A stretch of DNA of 56,424 bases from contig JALSRK010000043.1 of the NCBI GenBank assembly GCA_026984795.1, positions 1-56,424 on the forward strand, given 5' to 3'. The first letter of the stretch is position 1. Every line of letters starts with the position of its first letter. Below are positions 45,547 through 54,445 of the stretch, one piece after another. Both the position numbers and the translations under genes were made by a program. Source of the DNA: Solibacteraceae bacterium. GTDB lineage: Bacteria > Acidobacteriota > Terriglobia > Bryobacterales > Bryobacteraceae. The notes below the pieces were generated by a model, which was not told the origin of the DNA, made no database searches, and saw only the letters and a program-made list of their open reading frames with translations.

Positions 45547-47901
45547 ATGCCTCTGTTTTCCGTAACTTTACTGGCGGTTTTTCTGGAAGCGGCGCCGCTG
45601 CTGGCGCAGACCTATCCCGGAATGATCGGCGTGGAAATCGAGCCGGTGCAGGAGGGTTCACGCGCGCGGGCCTTCGTCGATCTCGGGCGGGTCTTCCGGC
45701 CTTGGATGCCCCTCAGCGGCGACGATCCCGTCCCGGTGGACGACCACGGCTGGCCGTTGAGCGACGCGGCGGCGGTGATCTTCGACATCCGGCCTATCGC
45801 GGCCTGGGCAGGGCCGGACCAGATCGACGACCCGGCGGCCTTCCAGCCGGACTGGAGCGGCGTCTACCACTTGGCGTTTCATGGAGCGGCCGAGGTGGCC
45901 GCGACCGGTTCCGGCAACCTTGCCGTCCGGAACCTGGCCTACGACGCTTCCTCGAACACGACGACGGCCGAGGTGGACGTGGGTCCGGGCGCGGGAGTGC
46001 TGATTCTCGAGTTCCGAAACACCCGCCGCACGCCCGAGAGCCCGCCGAACAGCGGCATCACGGATCTCCGCCTGATCCGGCCGGGCTATGACCCCGGTAC
46101 GGGCCAGATCTTCACCACCGAGTTCCTGGCCGCACTTGCGCCCTTCAGTACGCTGCGGTTCATGGAGGCGCTAAGCACCAACTCCGCCGATCTGGATTTC
46201 GACGAGCCGGGAAGCTGGAAGACCTGGGACGACCGGCACGTGCCCTCCGATGCCACCCAGTCCGATACCGGCCGCAAGAAGGGCCTGGCCTGGGAGTACA
46301 TCGTCCTGCTGGCCAACATGGCCGGCAAGGACATCTGGATCAACGTGCCGGCCTCGGCCAACGACAACTACGTCCGCGAGCTGGCGCAGCTGCTGAAACG
46401 CACATTGCACCCGGACCTGAAGGTTTACATTGAGCATTCGAACGAGGTCTGGAACTCGTTGTTCACCGGTTACCACTGGAACCGTGCGGCGGCCGTGGCC
46501 GAAGTTTCCGCCGGCGACTCGCCCCTGAACTCCGGAGGCGTGAACAACCCCGAGGTCTGGGCGCGGCGGCGGCACGCCAAGCGCCTCATGGAGATCAGCA
46601 ACCTGTTTCGCGAGGTCTACGGGCCCGAGGCGATCAACACCACCATCCGCCCGGTCTTCGCCCACTGGATGATCCGGCCGAGCGAATACCGTAGCACACT
46701 GGCGTGGATCGAGAGCACTTACGGGCCACCGTCGCAGTTTTTCTATGCCGTTGCGCAAGGCGATTACTTCGGCGAAACCCCCGCCGAGGGAGAAAGCGTC
46801 GCTCAGATCCACCAGGAGATGCGACAGAGCAGTGACAGCACCGTTGACTTCGTCCGTGCGATCCGTGACGTGGCGGGGGATTTTGGATTGAAGTTCCTGG
46901 CCTACGAAGGCGGGCCGGACAATGGCGGCGGCAGCCGGGTGAACGTCGGTAACCGGATCCTGGCGAACCGCGACGCGGGAATGAAGGACCTGATCCTCCA
47001 CCATCTGCGCGACAACTGGTTCCAGCAAGGCGGCGGCCTCTTCATGTACTTCAGCCTCAGCGGGGCCTACAGCCGTTACGGCTGCTGGGGACTCACCGAA
47101 GATATCCTGAACAGGAACACGGTAAAGTTCGGCGCCATCCGGGAATTGGTCGGGGAAGGCGCGCCGCCGGCCGTCAACCCCGGCGGCGTGGTCGATGCCG
47201 CCAGCGGAGCGCCGCGCGTCGCGCCGGGGGCTTTCCTTTCGATCTACGGCGAGAACCTGTCCCGGCTGACGATGGACTGGAACTGGGCGATCCCCTCGTG
47301 GACCGGCGGCCTGCCGGTGGCCCTCGGCGGCGTCAGGGTGCGGATCAACGGCCGGGACTGCCACCTCTCCTACGTGAGCCCGGGGCAGATCAACGTACTC
47401 ATCCACCCGGAGGTGAGCGGCGATACCGCGACGGTGGAGGTCTTCACCGATGCCGGCAAAACCACCGCCCAGGTCGCCTTGAAGAGGCGCGTGCCGGCTT
47501 TCTTCACGTACCTGTTGAACGGACAGCGCTTCATCGCCGCGCTGTTCAACGGCGAACGGACGCTGGTGGCCCCCGAAGGCGCGTTGGGCGTTCCCAGCCG
47601 GCCCGCTCAGGCAGGCGACTACCTCCAGTTGTTCGCTTCCGGGCTTGGCCCCACGAGTCCTCCGGCCCCGGCGGGATTGGTCCTCACCCAGGCCTACCCG
47701 CTGGCGGATCTCGACAAGGTGCGGGTGACGCTCGGCGGCGTCGAGGCGCCCGTCCAATGGGCCGGGCTGACCTACGCCGGGGTCTATCAGGTGAACATCC
47801 AGGTGCCGCCGGGAGTACCGCCGGGCAACCAGCCGGTGGTCCTCGAAGTCGACGGCGAGCCGAGCCAGGACGAAGTCTACCTGGCCTTTGCGGCGAACTG
47901 A
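45547..47901 (+). CDS. Secreted glycosidase-like protein with TIGR03437 C-terminus
   Basis: A 784-residue exported protein (signal peptide FSVTLLAVFLEAAPLLAQ). Residues ~30-200 form a beta domain. Residues ~200-545 look like a TIM-barrel glycoside-hydrolase (IEHSNEVWNSLFTGYHWNRA, SQFFYAVAQGDYFGETPAEG, FLAYEGGPDNGGGSRV); possible acid residues are the Glu in HSNEVW and in AYEGGPD. The C-terminal ~240 residues are a TIGR03437 domain (ASGAPRVAPGAFLSIYGENL, SPGQINVLIHPEV, WAGLTYAGVYQVNIQVPPGV). I cannot assign a CAZy family. TATACT lies 7 bases before the ATG. Confidence 0.82.
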   Translation: MPLFSVTLLAVFLEAAPLLAQTYPGMIGVEIEPVQEGSRARAFVDLGRVFRPWMPLSGDDPVPVDDHGWPLSDAAAVIFDIRPIAAWAGPDQIDDPAAFQPDWSGVYHLAFHGAAEVAATGSGNLAVRNLAYDASSNTTTAEVDVGPGAGVLILEFRNTRRTPESPPNSGITDLRLIRPGYDPGTGQIFTTEFLAALAPFSTLRFMEALSTNSADLDFDEPGSWKTWDDRHVPSDATQSDTGRKKGLAWEYIVLLANMAGKDIWINVPASANDNYVRELAQLLKRTLHPDLKVYIEHSNEVWNSLFTGYHWNRAAAVAEVSAGDSPLNSGGVNNPEVWARRRHAKRLMEISNLFREVYGPEAINTTIRPVFAHWMIRPSEYRSTLAWIESTYGPPSQFFYAVAQGDYFGETPAEGESVAQIHQEMRQSSDSTVDFVRAIRDVAGDFGLKFLAYEGGPDNGGGSRVNVGNRILANRDAGMKDLILHHLRDNWFQQGGGLFMYFSLSGAYSRYGCWGLTEDILNRNTVKFGAIRELVGEGAPPAVNPGGVVDAASGAPRVAPGAFLSIYGENLSRLTMDWNWAIPSWTGGLPVALGGVRVRINGRDCHLSYVSPGQINVLIHPEVSGDTATVEVFTDAGKTTAQVALKRRVPAFFTYLLNGQRFIAALFNGERTLVAPEGALGVPSRPAQAGDYLQLFASGLGPTSPPAPAGLVLTQAYPLADLDKVRVTLGGVEAPVQWAGLTYAGVYQVNIQVPPGVPPGNQPVVLEVDGEPSQDEVYLAFAAN

Positions 47902-47998
47902 CTGTCGGCGACCGGGAGCGCTCCCAAAAGGCCGGTGGGACTTCCCGCGCGGGGCCGCACCGAACCGCCCGAGATGATTGCGATAGGCTATAGACCTG

Positions 47999-48682
47999 AT
48001 GGCCGGGGATGCGCGCTCCACTTCGCTCAAACTGCGGGAGACCCGCGGACCACTGTGGGTGCTCCTGACGGGCCTAGGTTCACTCGCCTATGCCGTCCTC
48101 CGCTACAACGTCTTCAAAGGAGTCCCTTGGGAGCATCTGCCCCTTTACGTCGTGAACAAGGCCGTGGCCGTTTCGGCGGTGGCGCTGCTCGCGAGCAGTT
48201 ATCTGACCGGCAAGCGGCTCCTGCCTGCAGCCCGCGACCCGGCGCAGCGCCGCATCGTGCCGAAGTTCCTCGGCTTGTGCGGCTTCTCGGCGGCCGGCCT
48301 CCACGCGGTCCTTTCTCTGGCGCTGCTCTCTCCTGCGTACTACCCGAAGCTGTTCGGCGGAGAAAGGATGACGTTCGCCGGAGAGGTGGCAGTGCTCGCC
48401 GGAGCGCTGGGACTGCTGTGGATGGCGGCGCCAGCCCTCGGCTCTCTGCCAAACATGGAGGAGGCGCTGGGCCGGCGCTGGTGGCAGCGTGCCCAGAGAG
48501 GCGGCTACCTGGCGCTGGCGATGGCCGCGGCGCACACGGCGGCGATGGGTCTGCCAGGCTGGTTCCGCCCCGGAGAGTGGCCCGGCCGCTTGCCGCCGAT
48601 CACCTTGATCGGCTTTCTCATTGCGGCGCTGACGCTGGCGGCGCGCTTGTGGCGTGCGTCAGGCCCGCCCCCCGGAGCCTAG
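47999..48682 (+). CDS. Multi-pass membrane protein, possibly ferric-reductase-like
   Basis: A 227-residue protein with six or so membrane helices (GPLWVLLTGLGSLAYAVLRY, NKAVAVSAVALLASSYL, FSAAGLHAVLSLALL, AVLAGALGLLWMAAP, GYLALAMAAAHTAAMG, TLIGFLIAALTLAARLW). His residues inside helices (AAGLHAV, AAHTAAM) could bind haem, as in YedZ/MsrQ-type ferric reductases, but the match is weak. Its 3' end overlaps the convergent GH20-like gene by 65 bases. Confidence 0.68.
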   Translation: MAGDARSTSLKLRETRGPLWVLLTGLGSLAYAVLRYNVFKGVPWEHLPLYVVNKAVAVSAVALLASSYLTGKRLLPAARDPAQRRIVPKFLGLCGFSAAGLHAVLSLALLSPAYYPKLFGGERMTFAGEVAVLAGALGLLWMAAPALGSLPNMEEALGRRWWQRAQRGGYLALAMAAAHTAAMGLPGWFRPGEWPGRLPPITLIGFLIAALTLAARLWRASGPPPGA

Positions 48683-49721
48683 CGAACAGCTCCCGGAAAC
48701 ACTCGGCCGCCTGCAGGGCGTTCAGCCCCGCCGAGGTCTTGCCTTCATAGGCCTCGACGAAGGAGCGGAAGGGCGCCCACGTGGTCTGCAGCACGCCGCG
48801 GAACAGCGAAGCCAGTTCCGGTGAGGCGTTCTCCCGGGCCAGGCGGATCATCCGAAGCTGGTCCAGCGCCACCGAGGCGTCCCGCCAGGGCGAGGAGACG
48901 ACGGGGAAGCCGTGAGAGGCGAAGTAGGCCGCCGTGGGCTCGGCGCGGCGGTAGTGCCAGTCGCACATGACGATGTCGCGGGGCACGTCGCGGATCGCCG
49001 CCTGGGTACCGTTCAAGCTCGCCTGCCACTTGCCGATGCCGGTGACGGCCCCGTCGAGGAACCGGTCGCTCCACATCCACATCTCCAGGCCGCGTCTGGC
49101 CAGATGGGTGTGGATGCGCCGGACCTCCTCGGCGAAGAGCACCGCCGGATCCTCGCCCTGGCAGCGGGGGCAATCCGGGTCGGCGAGGATGAAGACCTCG
49201 TCCATGCCGGCGTGGAAGCCATCGGCCTCGGCGGCCAGCGTCAGTTCGTCGATCAGGTCGAAGATCACCTCGTGCACCTTCGGGTGGCGCGGGCAATAGC
49301 TGCGGCAATAGATACCTTCGTTGTTCGGGTACTTGCCGGGGGTCTCGTCGAACTCCGGATGCGCCCGAAGCAGGCCGTAGGTCCGCTCCCGCCAGGACTG
49401 GTGGCCCAGCAGGTTGATCTCCGGGATCAGCCGGACGCCGGCCTCCCGGCACCAGGCGCCCAGCCGGCGCACCTGCTCGAGCGACAGCGAGTTCTCCTCG
49501 GCCACCTCGGGATGGCTCTCGTATTGGACGCGGTAGCCGAACGACATCACCAGGACGTTGACGCCCTGCGCCGGCAGGACTTCTTTGATGAACCGCTCGG
49601 CCAGCTCGAGATCGTCCGGCATGGGAGCCGAGACGTGCAGGCCGCGCACGGGAAGTTCCCCGCCGAGGCCGGCGCCGGCGGCGAGAGAGAAGACGAACAT
49701 CGTCAGGACCGCTCTTCTCAT
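48618..49721 (-). CDS. Exported GH20-like beta-N-acetylhexosaminidase
   Basis: A 367-residue protein with a signal peptide (RRAVLTMFVFSLAAGAGLGG). The barrel has IPEINLLGHQSW and the catalytic pair in DGFHAGMDEVFIL, where Asp-Glu matches the GH20 signature H-x-G-x-D-E. It is shorter than full GH20 enzymes. A role in releasing GlcNAc or GalNAc from glycans is likely but not proven. The sequence CPRHP and CPRCQ could hold a metal. It starts 21 bases from a divergent gene. Confidence 0.75.
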   Translation of the reverse strand: MRRAVLTMFVFSLAAGAGLGGELPVRGLHVSAPMPDDLELAERFIKEVLPAQGVNVLVMSFGYRVQYESHPEVAEENSLSLEQVRRLGAWCREAGVRLIPEINLLGHQSWRERTYGLLRAHPEFDETPGKYPNNEGIYCRSYCPRHPKVHEVIFDLIDELTLAAEADGFHAGMDEVFILADPDCPRCQGEDPAVLFAEEVRRIHTHLARRGLEMWMWSDRFLDGAVTGIGKWQASLNGTQAAIRDVPRDIVMCDWHYRRAEPTAAYFASHGFPVVSSPWRDASVALDQLRMIRLARENASPELASLFRGVLQTTWAPFRSFVEAYEGKTSAGLNALQAAECFRELFARLRGAGLTHATSAPPASAPQ

Positions 49722-49742
49722 GGCTTCACTATCCTATGAAAC

Positions 49743-50438
49743 ATGAGCGAGACACCGCACGAGGGCTTTTCCGGGGATCTGCTGCCCGCGGGACCGGGAC
49801 AGACGATCAACGCGATCGCGCACTTCTATCGCGGCGAGCTCACCCGCATGGTGGCCTGGCGGGACCGGCTGGACCACACGACCAACTGGGCCATCGCGGC
49901 TTCGGCGGCGATGCTCTCGGTGACCCTTTCCTCGCCGGACTCCCACCACGCCGTCATCCTCTGCTGTATGGCCGTCGTCTTCCTGCTTCTGCTGATCGAA
50001 GCGCGCCGTTACCGCTACTTCGACGTCTCGCGGAACCGCGTGCGCCTGCTCGAGCGCAATTACCACGCCCGGCTGTTCGACCCGGAGACGCCGTCCGACC
50101 CCCCCGACTGGAAAGAGCGGCTGCACGAAGACCTCCGCACCCCGCGGTTCCAGCACTCGTTGCTCCAGGCGATGCGGAACCGGCTCCGGCGGAACTACCT
50201 GTGGATCTACCTCACGCTCTTCGTCGCCTGGTGGCTGAAGGTCTCGACCATCGTCCTGGAGCCGCGCACCGGAAAGGCGCGGTTCGTGCGTTCTGTGGAC
50301 CAGTTCTTCGCCAATGCCTCGGTCAGCTACATCCCCGGCGAGCTGGTAGTGATGGGCGTCGCCCTCTTCTGCTTTGCGCTGGGCGCCGTCGCCACCGCTA
50401 CGCCGGCCCCTGGTTTCGGGGAGGAAGCCGACGTCTGA
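49743..50438 (+). CDS. DUF2270 membrane protein
   Basis: A 231-residue protein with four predicted membrane helices (TNWAIAASAAMLSVTLSS, AVILCCMAVVFLLLLIEA, YLWIYLTLFVAWWLKV, VVMGVALFCFALGAVATA). HFYRGELTRMVAWRDRLDHT and IEARRYRYFDVSRNRVRLLE are family marks of DUF2270. Function is unknown. Confidence 0.85.
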   Translation: MSETPHEGFSGDLLPAGPGQTINAIAHFYRGELTRMVAWRDRLDHTTNWAIAASAAMLSVTLSSPDSHHAVILCCMAVVFLLLLIEARRYRYFDVSRNRVRLLERNYHARLFDPETPSDPPDWKERLHEDLRTPRFQHSLLQAMRNRLRRNYLWIYLTLFVAWWLKVSTIVLEPRTGKARFVRSVDQFFANASVSYIPGELVVMGVALFCFALGAVATATPAPGFGEEADV

Positions 50439-50456
50439 GGCGTGAGGCGGCCCGGC

Positions 50457-51797
50457 TCAGTTGTCCACTTGGAAGAACAGACCGGTTTGCGTTTGCCGTC
50501 CGGCGATCTCGACGATGATTTCGTGGTCGCCGTCGGGGACGGCCGGCACGCGGAAGACGATCTGGTAGACGCCGACGAACGGCGACAGACCGGCGAACAA
50601 GACTTCGGCAGGCGTTTGGTCCAGGCGCACGGTGACCGGATCGACGGTTTCCGACACCACGCCGCCCGGCAGTTGACCGATGGGCACGGGCGGCGTCGTC
50701 GGGCCGAAACCGGTGCCGAAGATCTGGACGATCTCGTCCGTCCTGGCTCCCCGGATCGGCCGGCCGAGATCCGCCCCTCCGAACAGATTCACAGGGCCGA
50801 GGAACGCCGAGCCGTCGTTGAGCACGGCGGCCACGTAACGGCGGTTCTGGGGCTCGAAGGGGAACAACGCCGGGGCGCGGCCGGAGAGCTGAATCACGAA
50901 CGGGTCCGTGGTTCCTGAAGCCGTCTCCACGACGACAGTGACGTCGCCCCTCGCTTCGTCGGCCGGCAGGACGAAGTTGATCTGATCGTCTTCGCGGTTG
51001 AAGTCTTCCGCCGTTCCGGTGAAGGAGAGGAACGCCGGTTTGTTGTTCACCAGCACGCGGACGCCGCCGAGCTGCGTGGGGGCGCGGCCGTCTACGAAAG
51101 CTTCGCTCCACGTCTCGGTGCGCTCGACCAGGTTCCGGCCGAAGACGGTGGCGAAGCTGTTCGGGGCGAAACCGGTGGCGGCGAGGAACGTGGCCCCGTG
51201 GACGACGCCGTTTTCTCGGATGGTCGGGCGATTCGGGTCTGTGACGGCCGCCGGTTCGACCGTGAACTGCCGCGTATGAATCCGGTCGCCGGTGGGAGCG
51301 AAATTGTTGTTCGCCGCGTTCGCCGCCACGTAGAAGGTGATCCGGCCGATGTTCTGCGCCGGCGGCGTCCAGTCGAACTGGAACATGCCGTCGGCGCGGG
51401 GGCCCGTGTGCTCGATATAGTCGATGCCGCCCTGGCTGACGATCTGCGTCGTGCCGTCGATGGGCGCCAGCGTGCCCGCCTGTTCGTTCGCCGGCCCCCG
51501 GACGCTCGCCTGGAAGCCGAAGACCTGGCCCGCCGGATCGTTGATATTCAGGGTCAGCCGCTGCGTCACCCCGGGCTCGTACTCCGGCCCGTCCGGAAAG
51601 TTGAGCTGAATCGCTGCCGAGTTCTGAAAAAACTCTCCGGTCGCCGTCTGGTGGCACCCGGAGGCGAAGCAGGTCTGCTCGCCCGGCGCCCCCGTGCGGC
51701 CCGCCGGCGGCCCGCCCCGGAAGGCCTGGATCATCAATGGGACCACTGCAGCGGCCACCAGAAGCTGTAGGCTACGAACCCGCCTGCGGTTGCTCAT
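50457..51797 (-). CDS. Exported Reeler-like protein with CX4CH motif and TIGR03437 C-terminus (paralogue)
   Basis: A 446-residue paralogue of the gene at 5379-6749 with the same order: signal helix (LQLLVAAAVVPLMIQAF), APGEQTCFASGCHQT with the Cys-x4-Cys-His motif, a Reeler-like beta domain (TLNINDPAGQVFGFQASV, YVAANAANNNFAPTGDRIHT) and a TIGR03437 end (RTDEIVQIFGTGFGPTTPPV, VLFAGLSPFVGVYQIVFRVP). The ATG at 51797 has GGTGGAG 8 bases before it, so I prefer it over the GTG at 51806. Haem binding is a hypothesis. Confidence 0.85.
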   Translation of the reverse strand: MSNRRRVRSLQLLVAAAVVPLMIQAFRGGPPAGRTGAPGEQTCFASGCHQTATGEFFQNSAAIQLNFPDGPEYEPGVTQRLTLNINDPAGQVFGFQASVRGPANEQAGTLAPIDGTTQIVSQGGIDYIEHTGPRADGMFQFDWTPPAQNIGRITFYVAANAANNNFAPTGDRIHTRQFTVEPAAVTDPNRPTIRENGVVHGATFLAATGFAPNSFATVFGRNLVERTETWSEAFVDGRAPTQLGGVRVLVNNKPAFLSFTGTAEDFNREDDQINFVLPADEARGDVTVVVETASGTTDPFVIQLSGRAPALFPFEPQNRRYVAAVLNDGSAFLGPVNLFGGADLGRPIRGARTDEIVQIFGTGFGPTTPPVPIGQLPGGVVSETVDPVTVRLDQTPAEVLFAGLSPFVGVYQIVFRVPAVPDGDHEIIVEIAGRQTQTGLFFQVDN

Positions 51798-51898
51798 GGA
51801 ATACACTCCACCTGCCTAGGTGATGCGTTGTCGGGGCCGGACGCGTTACCGCTCAAACGGAGTTTACATTGTTACAAGCGCGGTCAACGGGCCCTTCT

Positions 51899-52540
51899 TC
51901 AGCGGCCGGTGGGGCGGGTCCTTCCAGCCAGCCGGCGGTAATGTTGCAGCACCTTTTCGATGTAGGAAAGTGTTTCGCGATACGGCGGTACGCCGTGGTA
52001 ACGGTCCACTGCGCCAGGGCCGGCGTTGTAAGCCGCCAAGGTCCGGTAGAGACCTCCGTCGTATTTGAGCAGCAGATCGCGCAGATAGCGGGCGCCGGCG
52101 TCGATGTTCTCGGCCGGATCCGCTGGGTCGGCGCCCAGCTCGGACGCCGTGGAGGGCATCAGTTGCATCACCCCCACGGCCCCCTTCGGCGAAACGGCCT
52201 GGGGATCGTAGCCGGACTCGACGGCGGCGACGCTGTGCAGGATCTCGGCCGGCACGCCGTAGCGGTCGGCGGCTTCGTCGATGAGGGCGGCGAGATCGGT
52301 GCGCACCAAAGGCTTCTGCGGCGTCGAGTCGGCCGGCGCCGGCTCAGACTCGCTCTCGATCCGCTTCACCAGGCCGGCGGGCAGCTCGACCGAGCCCTCG
52401 CCGATCACCAGACGCACGACGCCGTCGCCGCGCTCGATCCGGTCGGCCTCCATGCGGAAGCCGGAGGCGAGCACGACCACGTCGCCCGCCCAGACAGGCA
52501 GGGCCGCCAACAACGCGATGGCGAACCGCATCGACAACAC
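51899..52540 (-). CDS. Exported lytic transglycosylase (SLT domain)
   Basis: A protein of about 213 residues that cleaves peptidoglycan between MurNAc and GlcNAc. A signal peptide (RFAIALLAALPVWAGD) is followed by a short domain and an SLT domain with catalytic Glu in HSVAAVESGYDPQAVSPKGA, then VGVMQLMPSTA and YNAGPGAVDRY. The GTG at 52540 has AAGGA 5 bases before it; ATGs at 52531 and 52555 are alternatives. Confidence 0.9.
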   Translation of the reverse strand: MLSMRFAIALLAALPVWAGDVVVLASGFRMEADRIERGDGVVRLVIGEGSVELPAGLVKRIESESEPAPADSTPQKPLVRTDLAALIDEAADRYGVPAEILHSVAAVESGYDPQAVSPKGAVGVMQLMPSTASELGADPADPAENIDAGARYLRDLLLKYDGGLYRTLAAYNAGPGAVDRYHGVPPYRETLSYIEKVLQHYRRLAGRTRPTGR

Positions 52541-52667
52541 TCTGTCCTTAATCATACTGACGCGCGCGCCGCCTCCGAGCGTGCAATCGTCCCGGCGATC
52601 TTTCGCCCCGGGGGCCGCGGACCGGGGCGGAAGGCCCGCCGGCAACGGTTTTGCAAGAATAGGAAGG

Positions 52668-53474
52668 ATGATCGAACGGTTGCGGCCCGGTGTCTCCGCC
52701 GCGCGGGCGCGGGTGGTCCTCTTCGACTTCGACGGCACCATCTCCCTGATCCGGTCCGGCTGGGTGAACGTCATGGTGCCGATGATGGTGGAGATCCTGA
52801 TGGATCTCAAGACCGGCGAGACCGAGGAGGAGCTCACGGCCGTCGTCCGGGAGTTCGTCGATCGCCTCACCGGCAAGCAGACTATCTATCAGATGATCGC
52901 CCTGGCCGACGAGGTGAAGAAGCGCGGCGGCACGCCGAAGGATCCCCTGGAATACAAGAAGCAGTACTTGGAGTTGCTCTGGGCGAAGATCAAGGGCCGG
53001 GTCGAGGAGCTGGAGAAGGGCGACGCGCCACCGGAGAAGTACTTGGTTCCAGGCGCGATCGAACTGTTGGAGACTTTCAGGAACCGCGGCCTGAAGATGT
53101 ACCTGGCGAGCGGCACCGACCAGGTCTACATGCGGCGCGAGGCGGACCTGCTTGGCGTCTCGAAGTACTTCGACGGCCGCGTCTACGGGGCGCTCGACGA
53201 CTACAAGAAATTCTCCAAGGCCATTTTGATCCAGAGAATCATCGCTTCGGCCGAATGCCGCGGCGACGAGTTCCTGGGCTTCGGCGACGGCTACGTAGAG
53301 ATCCAGAACATCAAACAGGTCGGCGGGGTGGCCGTCGGGGTCGCCACCCAGGAGCCCGAGTGCCGGCGGGTAGACGAATGGAAGCGCCAGCGCCTGGCCG
53401 GCGTGGGGGCCGACTTCATCATCCCTAATTACCTGGAAAAGAGCGAATTGCTGGCAGAGCTGTTCCCGGAGTGA
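52668..53474 (+). CDS. HAD-family phosphatase
   Basis: A 268-residue haloacid-dehalogenase phosphatase. Motif I is VLFDFDGTISL (Asp20 and Asp22), motif II lies in MYLASGTDQVY, motif III is a Lys in DDYKKFSKA and motif IV is GFGDGYVEIQN. An inserted helical cap lies between motifs I and II. It is the first gene of a coupled five-gene run, so it probably removes a phosphate from a sugar intermediate, like GmhB in the heptose pathway. AGGAAGG is next to the ATG at 52668. The longer frame upstream is not coding. Confidence 0.88.
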   Translation: MIERLRPGVSAARARVVLFDFDGTISLIRSGWVNVMVPMMVEILMDLKTGETEEELTAVVREFVDRLTGKQTIYQMIALADEVKKRGGTPKDPLEYKKQYLELLWAKIKGRVEELEKGDAPPEKYLVPGAIELLETFRNRGLKMYLASGTDQVYMRREADLLGVSKYFDGRVYGALDDYKKFSKAILIQRIIASAECRGDEFLGFGDGYVEIQNIKQVGGVAVGVATQEPECRRVDEWKRQRLAGVGADFIIPNYLEKSELLAELFPE

Positions 53475-54445
53475 TGTCGAAATACCCACTCTTCGACCGG
53501 TCCCGGCTCCGGATCCGGCCCCTGGCCGAGCGGACGCACGATCTCGACGTCTCCGAGTGGCTGAAGCTCGACGAGCCGCCCCCGCCTTTCTCGCACCCGG
53601 ACCTGCCGCCGGTGGCCGCACGCCTCGCCGGCGCCCGCAAGGCCGGCGCGGCGCGGATCTGGATGATGGGAGCCCACGTGGTCCGGGCCGGAGTGAGCCG
53701 GCACCTGATCGACTTGATGGATAGAGGCTTCATCACGCACATCGCCACCAACGGGGCCGGAGTCATCCACGACTACGAGCTGGCCCGTATCGGCGCAACC
53801 ACGGAGAGCGTCGCCCGCTACATCCGCACCGGCGAGTTCGGCTTGTGGCGAGAGACCGGCGAGTTGAACGACTTGATCCGGGAAGCCGCCCGGGGCGGCT
53901 TCGGGCTGGGCGAGTACGTGGGCAAGACGATCGCCGAAGCGCCGGAGCAGTTTCCCCACCACGAGCTCAGCATCCTGGCGGCCGCCTGGCGGCGGTCGAT
54001 CCCGGTCACTTCCCACGTGGGCATCGGCTACGACATCATCCACGAGCATCCCAACTGTGACGGGGCGGCGCTGGGCGAGGCCAGCTACCGGGACTTCCTG
54101 ATCTTCGCCCGGGCGGTGGAGAATCTCGAAGGCGGGGCGCTGCTGAGCTTTGGCTCGGCCATCATGGCCCCGGAAGTCTATTTGAAAGCCCTGGCCATGG
54201 CGCGGAACGTGGCGCACCAGGAGGGCCGCTCCATCCGGCGGTTCACGACGGCCGTCTTCGACATCGTCGAGATCCGCGGCGACATCCACCACGAGCTGGA
54301 CAAGACCGATCCGGGCTACTATTTCCGCCCGCACAAGACGATCCTGGTGCGCACGGTAGCCGACGGGGGCGAAAGCTTCTACATCCGGGGGCCTCACCGG
54401 GCCACGATCCCGGCGCTGCGCCAGGCGCTGCTGGAGGCGGCATGA
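53474..54445 (+). CDS. Conserved protein, possibly deoxyhypusine-synthase-like fold
   Basis: A 323-residue cytoplasmic protein. GAARIWMMGAHVVRAGVSRH, GFITHIATNGAGVIHDYELA, RIGATTESVARYIRTGEFGL and VTSHVGIGYDIIHEHPNCDG are its strongest blocks. The THIATNGAG...DYE arrangement and DHS-like nucleotide-binding pattern suggest a DHS-type NAD-binding fold, but I saw no typical catalytic Lys of deoxyhypusine synthase, and bacteria of this kind lack its usual target. Its stop overlaps the PfkB start as ATGA. ATG at 53474; a GTG lies 3 bases earlier. Function is unknown. Confidence 0.68.
   Translation: MSKYPLFDRSRLRIRPLAERTHDLDVSEWLKLDEPPPPFSHPDLPPVAARLAGARKAGAARIWMMGAHVVRAGVSRHLIDLMDRGFITHIATNGAGVIHDYELARIGATTESVARYIRTGEFGLWRETGELNDLIREAARGGFGLGEYVGKTIAEAPEQFPHHELSILAAAWRRSIPVTSHVGIGYDIIHEHPNCDGAALGEASYRDFLIFARAVENLEGGALLSFGSAIMAPEVYLKALAMARNVAHQEGRSIRRFTTAVFDIVEIRGDIHHELDKTDPGYYFRPHKTILVRTVADGGESFYIRGPHRATIPALRQALLEAA

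Noticed and set aside
46171-48030. 619-residue minus-strand frame
   Set aside because: Antisense to the TIGR03437 glycosidase-like gene, with no motif.
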